A stretch of 64,000 nucleotides of DNA from Dyadobacter bucti (lineage in GTDB: Bacteria; Bacteroidota; Bacteroidia; Cytophagales; Spirosomataceae), in assembly GCF_005869225.1 (NCBI RefSeq), contig NZ_SWFP01000004.1, forward strand, positions 656,466-720,465. The letters run 5' to 3'. Below the pieces are notes generated by a model. The model saw nothing but the letters and a program-made list of their open reading frames with translations. It was not told where the DNA came from and ran no database searches. The position numbers and the translations under genes were made by a program. Shown piece after piece: positions 8,772 to 16,930 of the stretch. The first letter of the stretch is position 1. Each line of letters begins with the position of its first letter.

Positions 8772-9956
8772 ATGAAAGAAGACGTATTTATATTGTCCGC
8801 CGCCCGTACCCCAATCGGTAGTTTCGGAGGAAGCTTGTCATCCGTTCATGCCGCCAGACTGGGCGCGGCCGCCATTCAGGGAGCTCTGACAAGTTCTAAT
8901 GTCGCGCCTGGTCTGGTGCAGGAAGTGTTTATGGGGAATGTGATTTCTGCCAATTTGGGACAAGCTCCCGCGCGGCAGGCAGCGATCTATGCGGGCTTAC
9001 CTCCGGCGGTGATTTGTACAACCGTTAATAAAGTATGTGCCTCCGGGATGAAGGCCACTGTTTTCGGAGCACAGAGTATTCAGCTTGGAGATGCGAAAGT
9101 TGTGGTGGCCGGCGGGATGGAAAACATGTCGCAGGCTCCGTATTACTTACCCAAAGCCCGAAATGGCTACGGCTACGGACATGGTGAGGTTACAGACGGA
9201 CTTTTGAAGGACGGGCTGACGGACGTTTATGGCCAGATCGGCATGGGTGTTTGCGGAGACAGGACTGCCGGGAAATACTCGATTTCACGGGCCGAACAAG
9301 ATGAATTCGCAATCCTTTCATACCAGAGAAGCGCCAACTCCACAGCCAACGGCTCCTTTGCAAATGAGATAGTACCTGTCGAAATTGTCTCTCCAAAAGG
9401 AGGGGAATCGGCCTGGGTGGCTGAGGATGAGGAATATAAACGTGTAAAGTTTGAAAAGATCCCTTCTTTAAAGCCAGCCTTTTCCAAAGACGGAACTGTC
9501 ACCGCTGCCAATGCCTCCACGATCAATGATGGTGCAGCTGCGCTGGTATTGTCGGGGGGATCTGCTGTGAAGGAACATGGATTAAAGCCTGTTGCCAGGA
9601 TCGTGGCTTATGCCGATGCGGAACAGGAGCCTGCCTGGTTTACCACCACGCCCATATTGGCTACTAATAATGTTTTGAAAAAAGCCGGTCTGAAAATTTC
9701 TGATATAGACTACTTTGAAGTAAATGAGGCTTTTGCCGTAGTCGCGCTGGCATACATGAAGGAACTCAACCTGGATGTCAATAAGGTCAATGTGTTCGGA
9801 GGGGCGGTTTCGCTTGGGCATCCGCTGGGTGCTTCGGGAGCGCGCATTATTACTACTTTACTCTCTGTTTTGGAAAAGAATAGAGGAAGATACGGACTGG
9901 CAGCGATTTGCAACGGAGGCGGAGGTGCCTCTGCGATGATTGTAGAGCGTTTGTAA
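8772..9956 (+). CDS. Acetyl-CoA C-acetyltransferase (thiolase)
   Basis: Biosynthetic-type thiolase interconverting two acetyl-CoA and acetoacetyl-CoA, or a related 3-ketoacyl-CoA. The nucleophilic Cys89 is in VNKVCASGMKA, the oxyanion-site Asn in NEAFAVV, the catalytic His in SLGHPLGASGARI and the second active Cys in CNGGGGASAMIVE. Length (394 aa) and N-terminal start (ILSAARTPIGSFGG) match the family. It follows the MHS transporter and small membrane protein with short gaps, suggesting co-transcription and a role in acyl-CoA or ketone-body use. Confidence 0.95.
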   Translation: MKEDVFILSAARTPIGSFGGSLSSVHAARLGAAAIQGALTSSNVAPGLVQEVFMGNVISANLGQAPARQAAIYAGLPPAVICTTVNKVCASGMKATVFGAQSIQLGDAKVVVAGGMENMSQAPYYLPKARNGYGYGHGEVTDGLLKDGLTDVYGQIGMGVCGDRTAGKYSISRAEQDEFAILSYQRSANSTANGSFANEIVPVEIVSPKGGESAWVAEDEEYKRVKFEKIPSLKPAFSKDGTVTAANASTINDGAAALVLSGGSAVKEHGLKPVARIVAYADAEQEPAWFTTTPILATNNVLKKAGLKISDIDYFEVNEAFAVVALAYMKELNLDVNKVNVFGGAVSLGHPLGASGARIITTLLSVLEKNRGRYGLAAICNGGGGASAMIVERL

Positions 9957-9962
9957 GTATTG

Positions 9963-10466
9963 TTACCTGATCAATACTTTGAGGCGATTGTAAAAGCCGG
10001 TGCTTTTAAAAGTAAAGGTTTTATGCAGAATATAATTGCTCACAAAACTGAACCCCATCCCGATCAGGTATGAGCCCATTTCTGTCAGATTGACTTCCTT
10101 TTTGGCAAATGGCAATTTGACTGTATAGATCTCCATTCCAAAAAAATCCGTGGCAAGCCAGAATGAACCTACTGTAAACATTTTGGTGATGGCTAAGGAA
10201 ACGCCGGCCACCATCAGAAATTTGACCATTTCACGGCGCGCCTGATTGGTCCTGCGGGCATCGAATGCAAATAATTTGGTGAGAATAAAACCTACTATGA
10301 AGCCAACAATATAGGAAGGTACAATCGAATCGCTCCACGAAATATCAAACCAATCCTGGATCAAACTGCTGGAAATAAGCTGTATAATTACGCCGGTGCC
10401 AGCGACAAGAAAATAGGCTATTAAATCTTTAACATTAAAAATCTTGCTCTCCTTTAATGCGGACAC
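9963..10466 (-). CDS. GtrA-like membrane protein
   Basis: Four-helix inner-membrane protein of 167 residues (helices near 13-35, 48-67, 84-106 and 131-153) with the family's characteristic end FVSNYILHKTFTFKS. GtrA/DPMS family members are implicated in moving polyprenyl-linked sugars across the membrane for surface-glycan synthesis. The basic loop ARRTNQARREMVKF links helices 2 and 3. It converges with the thiolase gene, leaving only 6 bp between stops. Confidence 0.82.
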   Translation of the reverse strand: MSALKESKIFNVKDLIAYFLVAGTGVIIQLISSSLIQDWFDISWSDSIVPSYIVGFIVGFILTKLFAFDARRTNQARREMVKFLMVAGVSLAITKMFTVGSFWLATDFFGMEIYTVKLPFAKKEVNLTEMGSYLIGMGFSFVSNYILHKTFTFKSTGFYNRLKVLIR

Positions 10467-10674
10467 CTGTGTGATGGTTAATGGGAATTATGAACCAAAT
10501 GAGGCCCAATATTAGAAATAAATTGCCGCCCAAACAAAACCGCCCCGTGAATTTTGATGTCTTCCTAGCGGTCTGATTTTCTTTAAAATGCTTTTGTGAA
10601 ATTGTTATAGCGCTGTGCAGGAACAGCTTTATGGCACTGTTTTTGTATCCTTGCTTTTACATCAATCTTCTTTT

Positions 10675-10708
10675 TTTGTCAAAAAATCTTTTGGCAGGGA
10701 TATATTTG
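10675..10708 (+). promoter_or_regulatory. Bacteroidota-type promoter, probably leaderless
   Basis: TTTG at 10675-10678 and TATATTTG at 10701-10708 match the Bacteroidota -33 (TTTG/TTG) and -7 (TAnnTTTG) elements with suitable spacing. The ATG of the next gene is at 10713, only 5 bases after the -7 box, so transcription would start on or beside the initiation codon. Confidence 0.65.
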
Positions 10709-10712
10709 GAAT

Positions 10713-11231
10713 ATGAAAAAATTTATTTTGCTGTCTGTCGGCCTGTTTTTGGTTGTTACAGCGCAGGCCCAGCCTGAAACCTGGGCGGTTGGATTTGAAG
10801 TCGGCGAACCGATCGCTGTAAGTGTGAGAAAATATGGTGAACGCAATGCGCTGGACGTCAGCATTGGTACGTACATCGGTTTGTTCAAGAGCAAGGATAA
10901 CTACAAAGTAAGTAACGATGACCTCGGCGGTTTGGGGGTTATGTTTAATGCGACTTACCTTTGGTATGTACCTTTTTTTAATGAAAGGATGACTGTATAT
11001 GCAGGGCCTGGAGTGCAGGTTAATTCCCGGCGATATTACCCCGACAGAAACGTAAAGACGGTTTATACCACCAATATCTCAACCGGACCTTCCGGCACCG
11101 CGGGGCTGGAGTTCTTTTTTGCGCAGAAGCCTACGTCATTTTTTATAGAAGGCGGAGGATATGCTGAATTGATCCCGAAATTCTTTTACTTTAATCCTAA
11201 TTTAAGCATTGGGCTTAGGCATAACTTCTAA
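10713..11231 (+). CDS. Secreted beta-barrel-like outer membrane protein of unknown function
   Basis: 172-residue protein with a 19-residue signal peptide (MKKFILLSVGLFLVVTAQA). The mature part alternates polar and aromatic residues as in small outer-membrane barrels (WAVGFEVGEPIAVSVRKYG, LWYVPFFNERMTVYAGPGVQV, TGPSGTAGLEFFFAQ) and ends with Phe (LSIGLRHNF), as barrel proteins usually do. The next gene starts 11 bp later, so the two are probably co-transcribed. No named family assigned. Confidence 0.75.
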   Translation: MKKFILLSVGLFLVVTAQAQPETWAVGFEVGEPIAVSVRKYGERNALDVSIGTYIGLFKSKDNYKVSNDDLGGLGVMFNATYLWYVPFFNERMTVYAGPGVQVNSRRYYPDRNVKTVYTTNISTGPSGTAGLEFFFAQKPTSFFIEGGGYAELIPKFFYFNPNLSIGLRHNF

Positions 11232-11242
11232 TCAAAAATCCA

Positions 11243-11785
11243 GTGAAAAAAAATACCGCGCTCTTTTGCATGCTTGCTCTTGCTGCGATGGGCTTTTCCT
11301 GCTCTGAAACCCTTCAGAGAAAATATGATCGCCGACATGGGATCACCTCTGATTCTGACGATTATCGCTCTGACAGTGACAGGTATGACCGGCGGACACC
11401 AACGAGCACTAGTGTTTACAGGAAAGATTATGACCGGATTGCAGATGAAAATTCGAGAGGCGTAGGTTCGACCGGCAGCGGGGATGCAGATTATAACCGG
11501 AGACTTGTTGACCAGTATACCGATATGGACAAAACGGGAGAGCTTGTCTTGTACGAGCTGGACGCGCTGGAAAGCCGCTGGAATGTTTTGTTAAGTGAAT
11601 ACAGAACGGCCAGATCGTCGGGAAAAGAAGTGATTGCGACGGAACTGGACAAGATCAGCGCGGATCAGATCTTACTTTACAAGGCTTACACGAACATTTA
11701 TCGTAACGGGAAAAATAACTGGGCTGCTGTGAAAAGGGAAGTTGAGAATACTTTGCGCAGTGTGAGAAGGGCTACCGAAAGGTAA
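11243..11785 (+). CDS. Hypothetical lipoprotein (GTG start)
   Basis: 180-residue protein starting at GTG 11243, 11 bp after the preceding barrel gene. The signal peptide ends in a lipobox (MGFSC), so it should be lipid-anchored. An Asp/Arg/Ser/Tyr-rich low-complexity part (about residues 28-85) precedes a helical C-terminal half (about 95-180) with regular charged and hydrophobic spacing. No domain recognised. Confidence 0.75.
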   Translation: MKKNTALFCMLALAAMGFSCSETLQRKYDRRHGITSDSDDYRSDSDRYDRRTPTSTSVYRKDYDRIADENSRGVGSTGSGDADYNRRLVDQYTDMDKTGELVLYELDALESRWNVLLSEYRTARSSGKEVIATELDKISADQILLYKAYTNIYRNGKNNWAAVKREVENTLRSVRRATER

Positions 11786-11793
11786 CTCTCCGT

Positions 11794-12807
11794 TCACCAG
11801 CCGGCGCCTTTTGTGCTGGTTTTGATGCGGCACACATATCCGTCAACCGTCATATAAAGTGTAGAGCCGTCGTTTCCCCAGGCACAATTGGATGTGAGTT
11901 CATTCATTTCTATTCGGCCAAGCAGCTTGCCGGCAGGGGAAATGATCAGCATGCCGGCTGGTCCTGATGACCACAAATTTCCGTCCCTATCTATTTTGAG
12001 CCCATCGGGCAAACCTGCCATACCAGCTTTCCCCATTTTGGTAGCGTCGTAAAGCAATTTTCCTTTCCCGATGTTTCCAGAGGCATCGACGGGGTAGGAC
12101 ATCCAGATTGATTTTTCCGGATCTGATTGTGCCACATAAAGCGTTTTACCGTCGGGAGAAAATGCCAGCCCGTTTGGCCGCGTGAGGTCGTCGATCTGTA
12201 ATGACACCTTCCCATCTTTTGCGATTCTGTATACTCCGAACACAGGTGTTTCCCGGCTGGGGTCATCCTGTTTTTTATTTAAACCATAAGGCGGATCGGT
12301 AAAATAATAGCTGCCGTTTCCTGCATGCTCCACCACGTCATTCGGACTATTGAAGCGTTTTCCCTCGAAATTATCTGCAAGCGTTACTTTTCCGCCGACG
12401 GTGAGCGGCATGGCTGAAATTCGCCGGTCGCCGTGTTCACAGGAAATCAGCCTGCCTTTGCTATCAATGATCAGCCCGTTGCTGCCAGGTTCGTCGCTGT
12501 AATATCCCAGACCTGTGTAACCCGAAGGTTCCAGAAAAACTGAAAGCCCGGTTTTTTCTTCCCATTTATAAACTTTGTTTTTGGGTACATCGGAGAACAG
12601 GAGAAAGTTGCCTTTTTTCTCCCAGACAGGTCCTTCCGACCATTCAAACCCTGACGCGAGCACTTCTACTTTTGAATCTTTGGGCAATAATTTTTCAAAT
12701 GATGTATCTTCATAAATGATTTTGCCCATAGTGGGATACGATTTCTGCGCCATAATGTTAGAACAAACTAAAAGAAGGATACAAATCAGTGAAAAGCCGG
12801 GCTTCAT
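11794..12807 (-). CDS. Secreted SMP-30/gluconolactonase-like protein
   Basis: Six-bladed propeller of the SMP-30/LRE family, which hydrolyses sugar lactones using a divalent metal. 337 residues with a signal peptide (MKPGFSLICILLLVCSNIMAQ). Family landmarks include GFEWSEGPVWEKKGNFLLFSD (about 53-73, with the metal-ligand Glu), FNSPNDVVEHAGNGSYYFTD (about 153-172, with the Asn) and RPNGLAFSPDGKTLYVAQSD (about 212-231, with the Asn and Asp). It converges with the upstream lipoprotein gene (8 bp between stops). Substrate unknown; export suggests scavenging. Confidence 0.9.
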   Translation of the reverse strand: MKPGFSLICILLLVCSNIMAQKSYPTMGKIIYEDTSFEKLLPKDSKVEVLASGFEWSEGPVWEKKGNFLLFSDVPKNKVYKWEEKTGLSVFLEPSGYTGLGYYSDEPGSNGLIIDSKGRLISCEHGDRRISAMPLTVGGKVTLADNFEGKRFNSPNDVVEHAGNGSYYFTDPPYGLNKKQDDPSRETPVFGVYRIAKDGKVSLQIDDLTRPNGLAFSPDGKTLYVAQSDPEKSIWMSYPVDASGNIGKGKLLYDATKMGKAGMAGLPDGLKIDRDGNLWSSGPAGMLIISPAGKLLGRIEMNELTSNCAWGNDGSTLYMTVDGYVCRIKTSTKGAGW

Positions 12808-12904
12808 AGCGATTGAATTTTAGGTTACCGATTGGGACAGGTAACAAATCATTAAAGATCACCGGGCTGCATGACCTACTGTTTTGAAACCGATAAATGG
12901 AGCG

Positions 12905-14410
12905 CTATCGGCCAGTGCTAGCCGCCAGTACAAGCGTAGATAATGGATGGATTTCCATTTGTGTAAGCTCTGGCCCATCTTGTGCATGACTGGAAAAAAC
13001 TATATGGACAAAATCAGCTTTTTGTTCCGGCAAAGAAAAAGGCTTTTTCCATTGGCTGAGGTTGTGGATCACAATCAGGGATTTGTCGGCATGTGGCCGG
13101 AAGTAAGCCAAAAGCTGGTCATCCTGTAAATGCAGGGCGAACAAATTCGGGGCGATGATCTGGCTTAACGCAGGCTCCGATTTACGAAGTTTGATGAGAT
13201 GCCGGTAATGATTGAAAACAGAATAAGGATCTTTTGTCTGCTCGGAAAGAGGCCGGACGGTGTTGTTTGTAGTGAACTGCGGATCGATCCAGCGGGTAGT
13301 TTCGGCACCTTCATCAGACCAGAGAAAGGGTTCCCGGATATAAGGATCGGGTTTTGTGCCGAGCATCCCGATTTCTTCCCCGTAATATATGTACGGCTGC
13401 CCGGGAAGTGTGAGCAGGATACTGGCTGCCAGTTTTATTTTGTCAGCATTATTTCCAAAAACACTTGCTACACGATCCTGATCATGATTTGTAAGCATGA
13501 TCGCGTCGACGAACAACGGATTGTATTTTTGAAAAAGCGCGTAGCTTGCAACGAGTTTGTCTACAATCTGCTCATCCCTTTCCTGAGCGACAATGCGCTG
13601 CAAAGCAAAACTCAGGTCAAAATGAAAAGTAGCATCCAGGTATTTGAAATAGGGGGCGACTTCTTCGGTTTGCGCCCATACTTCGGCTACTGTGAAAGCA
13701 TCGGGTTTGGTATCTTTTATGACTTTTGAAAAAAACTGCCAGAATTCAATGCTGCGGTCCTTTTCCCACTCCGGATAAATATGCCGGGCCGCATCCAGCC
13801 GAAAACCGTCAACACCGATATCGAGCAGCCAGTAGCGTATTATTTTTTCAATTTCGCCCCGGAGCTCTTCTGAGTGGTAGTTAAGGTCGGGCATTCCTTT
13901 GTAAAAAAGCCCGTAATATTTTTCCGGGTCACCGGCATTTTCGTGCCAAGGATAAACCTCCTGGGAGTCGTCGGATGTTTCCCTTTCCTGAATACCAAGT
14001 TCCTCGATCTGTGGCTGGGTCATCCACCAGTAAAAATTCCGGTAGGCATTTTCAGGTCCTTTTGTGGCTTCCAAAAACCACGGGTGCAGAACACTGGTAT
14101 GGTTAATGATCAGGTCGAGGTATATTTTTATCCCGCGTTCATGCGCACCATGCAGAAGTTTTCTGAAATCGTCCAGCGTACCGAACTCCGGTTCGATCTC
14201 ATAGTAATTGGTAACATCGTATTTGTGATAGCTGGGTGAGGGATGGACCGGCGTAAGCCAAAGCGCTTCAACACCGAGGTCAGCCAGATAGTCGAGCTTG
14301 GAGTTAATCCCGTTCAGATCCCCGATCCCATCCCCGTTTGAATCGCAGAACGAGCGGACAAAAATTTCATAACAGACCCTCGGTATAAAAGCAGATTTGT
14401 CTGTAATCAT
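12905..14410 (-). CDS. GH13 alpha-amylase family glycoside hydrolase
   Basis: 501-residue retaining glycosidase or glucanotransferase acting on alpha-glucosidic bonds. Conserved GH13 regions are clear: DLIINH (99-104), GFRLDAARH with nucleophile Asp206, VAEVW with acid/base Glu243, and LTNHD with the transition-state Asp310. An N-terminal DSNGDGIGD (23-31) looks like the calcium site of oligo-1,6-glucosidase/trehalulose-type enzymes. No signal peptide, so it is probably cytoplasmic and acts on imported oligosaccharides. Exact specificity cannot be read. It lies upstream of the SMP-30 gene and downstream of maf on the same strand. Confidence 0.93.
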   Translation of the reverse strand: MITDKSAFIPRVCYEIFVRSFCDSNGDGIGDLNGINSKLDYLADLGVEALWLTPVHPSPSYHKYDVTNYYEIEPEFGTLDDFRKLLHGAHERGIKIYLDLIINHTSVLHPWFLEATKGPENAYRNFYWWMTQPQIEELGIQERETSDDSQEVYPWHENAGDPEKYYGLFYKGMPDLNYHSEELRGEIEKIIRYWLLDIGVDGFRLDAARHIYPEWEKDRSIEFWQFFSKVIKDTKPDAFTVAEVWAQTEEVAPYFKYLDATFHFDLSFALQRIVAQERDEQIVDKLVASYALFQKYNPLFVDAIMLTNHDQDRVASVFGNNADKIKLAASILLTLPGQPYIYYGEEIGMLGTKPDPYIREPFLWSDEGAETTRWIDPQFTTNNTVRPLSEQTKDPYSVFNHYRHLIKLRKSEPALSQIIAPNLFALHLQDDQLLAYFRPHADKSLIVIHNLSQWKKPFSLPEQKADFVHIVFSSHAQDGPELTQMEIHPLSTLVLAASTGR

Positions 14411-14434
14411 TTAGGAAAAAGATTGATTTAGATT

Positions 14435-15022
14435 TTAAAGTGCGGTCGGAAGGAAGTGCGGTTTCAATAGCTCATATACTTTGTGAACCGGCAAGCCCAT
14501 AATGGTGTAAAATGATCCTTCTATTTTTTCAATTCCGGTCATCCCGATCCACTCTTGTATGCCGTAGGATCCTGCCTTGTCAAAAGGTTTATAATGCTCA
14601 ATATAGTACGTTATTTCTGAATCTTCCAGTTCACGGAAATAAACCGTCGCTTCATCCGATATTGTCTGAACGATATGTTCTGATAAAATGCTGACCGCCG
14701 TGACTACAACATGGCTTTTTCCGGACAGGATTTTCAGCATCCTGAAAGCATCTGCTGCATCTCCGGGTTTTGCCAGAATATGGTTTTCGGCAACTACAAC
14801 CGTGTCAGCAGTGAGTACGAGCGATCCAGGATATAGCCCGCGGAACATCTCTGCTTTTTGTGCGGATATATGGGCTGCCACCTCGGGGGCGGGCAAAGTT
14901 TCGGGGTAGGTCTCGTCGGTTGTTAAAACTTCAACTGAAAATTCAAATCCGGCATCCGTCAGAAGTTGTTTTCTTCTAGGGGAATTAGAGGCCAGAATCA
15001 GCGGTTTAGCTAAATTGATCAT
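14435..15022 (-). CDS. maf: Maf family nucleoside triphosphate pyrophosphatase
   Basis: House-cleaning enzyme that hydrolyses non-canonical or excess nucleoside triphosphates to monophosphate and pyrophosphate. The family signature LILASNSPRRKQLL is at residues 8-21, the DETYP motif near 36-40, and TADTVV (about 71-76) supplies the catalytic Asp. The C-terminal YGIQEWIGMTGIEKIEGSFYTIMGLP region is also typical. Length (195 aa) is normal. It ends 25 bp before the amylase gene starts on the same strand. Confidence 0.95.
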   Translation of the reverse strand: MINLAKPLILASNSPRRKQLLTDAGFEFSVEVLTTDETYPETLPAPEVAAHISAQKAEMFRGLYPGSLVLTADTVVVAENHILAKPGDAADAFRMLKILSGKSHVVVTAVSILSEHIVQTISDEATVYFRELEDSEITYYIEHYKPFDKAGSYGIQEWIGMTGIEKIEGSFYTIMGLPVHKVYELLKPHFLPTAL

Positions 15023-15160
15023 GTAATAAGGTATGTAATAGTCTGATTTTTAGTGTGTAATAAATATTTTTTAGAAGATGGGAGAAACCTTTGTAACAAT
15101 TATTTCAATTTTTTTAACCGGCCAGGAACTATCCAAAGTTAAATAGATGTTACAACATTA

Positions 15161-15174
15161 AATGTATATACATT
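15161..15174 (+). promoter_or_regulatory. Perfect 14-bp palindrome upstream of marR, candidate MarR operator
   Basis: AATGTATATACATT is its own reverse complement and sits 26 bp before the marR-like ATG, between the divergent maf and marR-like genes. MarR dimers typically bind such palindromes in their own promoters. Regulator binding is inferred from position only. Confidence 0.5.
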
Positions 15175-15199
15175 ATTATAACATTTAATTACAACTGCC

Positions 15200-15658
15200 A
15201 TGTCTATTGAAACTGATATAAAACAAAAAAAATTTCGGAGCGCTTATCAGCGCCTCGCTTTGAACCTTGTTTATACAAGCAATTGGCTGGAATATAAGCA
15301 GTTGGAGATTTTTAAAGAATATGACATTACATCCCAGCAGTATAATGTGCTCAGGATTTTGCGCGGACAACAATCCAACCCCATCAAGGTAAGTGACATT
15401 ACAGAAAGGATGCTGGATAAAAATTCCAATACATCCCGACTGGTTGACAAACTGTTGGCCAAAAACCTGGCGAAGCGCTCTTCCTGCGCAAACGACCGGC
15501 GGGCTGTGGATGTTTTGATCACAGAGGAAGGCCTTCAATTATTGAAGGAACTTGATCCGCTTGTGGCGGAGTGGGAAAACCGCTTCAATGTAATAACAAG
15601 TGAAGAGGCTGACCAGATCAGCTCACTTTTGGACAAGCTCAGGGAATCTGACCACTAA
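15200..15658 (+). CDS. MarR family transcriptional regulator
   Basis: 152-residue winged-helix dimeric regulator. The recognition region reads FKEYDITSQQYNVLRILRGQ (about 40-60) and VSDITERMLDKNSNTSRLVDKL (about 72-93), followed by the beta-wing KRSSCANDRRAVDVLITEEG (about 98-117, with the conserved DRR). It is 39 bp upstream of a yceI gene on the same strand, a common pairing in Bacteroidota, so control of yceI is likely. A palindrome just upstream suggests autoregulation. Confidence 0.93.
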   Translation: MSIETDIKQKKFRSAYQRLALNLVYTSNWLEYKQLEIFKEYDITSQQYNVLRILRGQQSNPIKVSDITERMLDKNSNTSRLVDKLLAKNLAKRSSCANDRRAVDVLITEEGLQLLKELDPLVAEWENRFNVITSEEADQISSLLDKLRESDH

Positions 15659-15697
15659 TTAATACCAATCACAATCAATAAATCAATTTAATTTTAA

Positions 15698-16324
15698 ATG
15701 AAAACTACAATGAATTCTATGAAATCGTTTATCGCTTCTCTTGCTGTTGCCCTGTTCGTTTCGTCCGCTGCTTCTGCCGCTGATAATGGCAAAGCGAAAG
15801 CTACTAACTTGAAAGTGAACACCTCCAAAAGTGAACTTACCTGGAATGGTAAAAAAGTGACCGGCGAACATACTGGCAAAATTGCCCTGAAAGAAGGCAC
15901 AATCACGCTGGACGGCGCCAAACTGGTTGGTGGTAAATTTGTGGCTGACCTGAACAGCATCACTTGTACTGACCTTACGGATAAAGAATACAATGGAAAA
16001 CTGATCGGTCACCTGAAATCCGATGATTTTTTCGGTGTTGAAAAACATCCGACCGCAACTTTCGTAGTAACCAAGGCAACTGCGAAATCTGCCGGTGTAT
16101 ATGACGTAACAGGCGATCTGACTATCAAAGGAATTACAAAACCAGCTACTTTCCCTGTGACTGTAAAAACAACTGCAACGGGTGCCGAGGCTACTGGTAA
16201 ATTGGTTGTCGACCGTTCTAAATACGATATCAAATACAACTCAAAATCATTTTTCGATAACCTTGGCGACAAAATGATCAATGACGATTTCTCTATTGAC
16301 GTGAAATTGGTTGCTGCTAAGTAA
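15698..16324 (+). CDS. YceI family periplasmic protein
   Basis: 208-residue lipocalin-like protein with a signal peptide (about residues 1-27, SSAASAAD). YceI barrels bind isoprenoid-type lipids such as polyprenyl chains. Typical elements are STSELTW-like SKSELTWNGKKV (about 42-53), FVADLNSITCTDL (about 82-94), LKSDDFFGVEKHPTATFV (about 108-125) and GDLTIKGITKPATFPVTV (about 138-155). It follows marR and is followed by a terminator. Confidence 0.93.
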   Translation: MKTTMNSMKSFIASLAVALFVSSAASAADNGKAKATNLKVNTSKSELTWNGKKVTGEHTGKIALKEGTITLDGAKLVGGKFVADLNSITCTDLTDKEYNGKLIGHLKSDDFFGVEKHPTATFVVTKATAKSAGVYDVTGDLTIKGITKPATFPVTVKTTATGAEATGKLVVDRSKYDIKYNSKSFFDNLGDKMINDDFSIDVKLVAAK

Positions 16325-16376
16325 TTGCTGGCTGTCGGCTTTCAGTGATTGGCTGTCAGCTTTGGTTGAAGTTGCA

Positions 16377-16416
16377 AAACCTGTCTGACTTTGTTGTCGG
16401 GCAGGTTTTTGTTTTA
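16377..16416 (+). terminator. Rho-independent terminator after yceI
   Basis: AAACCTGTCTGAC pairs with GTCGGGCAGGTTT (two wobble pairs) around a TTTGTT loop, followed by TTGTTTT. A short direct repeat (GGCTGTCGGCTTTCAG / GGCTGTCAGCTTTGG) lies just before it. Confidence 0.75.
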
Positions 16417-16430
16417 TATCAAAATTGACA

Positions 16431-16880
16431 TCAGGGATTCCATTCGCGGTATTTCGGGAAATCGTCCATGAAGTGGATCTGACCATTGACGGCTTTGAAG
16501 CAATAGTGGTTCATACCATTGGTAACTGCCAGATATTGAGGTTGTAATGTAAAATTGTAGCGGCTTATCTGAGCAAAAGTGGAATCATTGACAGCAATAA
16601 ACGGCGCTTTGCATTCCACCAGTAAAAAGGGCAGGGAATCGCCCGAAAGTACCATGATATCAGTCCTTTTGGCGAGCGTATTGTATTGCAACCCGGTTTC
16701 GACGGCAAATAACGATTTGGGGTAACCATAATGTGTGATCAATAAATGTATAAAATGCTGACGTACCCATTCTTCGGGTGTGAGCGAGACGAATTTCCGG
16801 CGGATGATATCGAAAATAAGGGGTTTCCCATTAACCTGCTTAACTTTGTAGGCAAATTCGGGAAGGTTTAATGATTCCAT
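16431..16880 (-). CDS. Stand-alone HsdR N-terminal-like nuclease-fold protein
   Basis: 149 residues starting at the ATG 16878-16880 (MESLNLPEF; an in-frame ATG 13 codons upstream is less plausible). It matches the HSDR_N_2 domain of type I restriction subunits, with a PD-(D/E)xK-like set: Glu in FAVETGL, Asp in RTDIMVL and VECKAP. No helicase or methylase genes are nearby. Such single-domain proteins are common and conserved in Bacteroidota (PLIFDIIRRKFVSLTPEEWVRQHF is the familiar N-terminal stretch), so a housekeeping DNA or RNA role is as likely as restriction. Divergent from AMP nucleosidase with a 50-bp gap. Confidence 0.8.
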   Translation of the reverse strand: MESLNLPEFAYKVKQVNGKPLIFDIIRRKFVSLTPEEWVRQHFIHLLITHYGYPKSLFAVETGLQYNTLAKRTDIMVLSGDSLPFLLVECKAPFIAVNDSTFAQISRYNFTLQPQYLAVTNGMNHYCFKAVNGQIHFMDDFPKYREWNP

Positions 16881-16930
16881 GAGCGAAGATACACATCCCG
16901 ATAAACCTGACCAATACACCCGCTGAATTC

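Noticed and set aside
16431..16880. Type I restriction-modification system
   Set aside because: Only the HsdR N-terminal-like domain is present; there is no helicase, HsdM or HsdS gene in the window.
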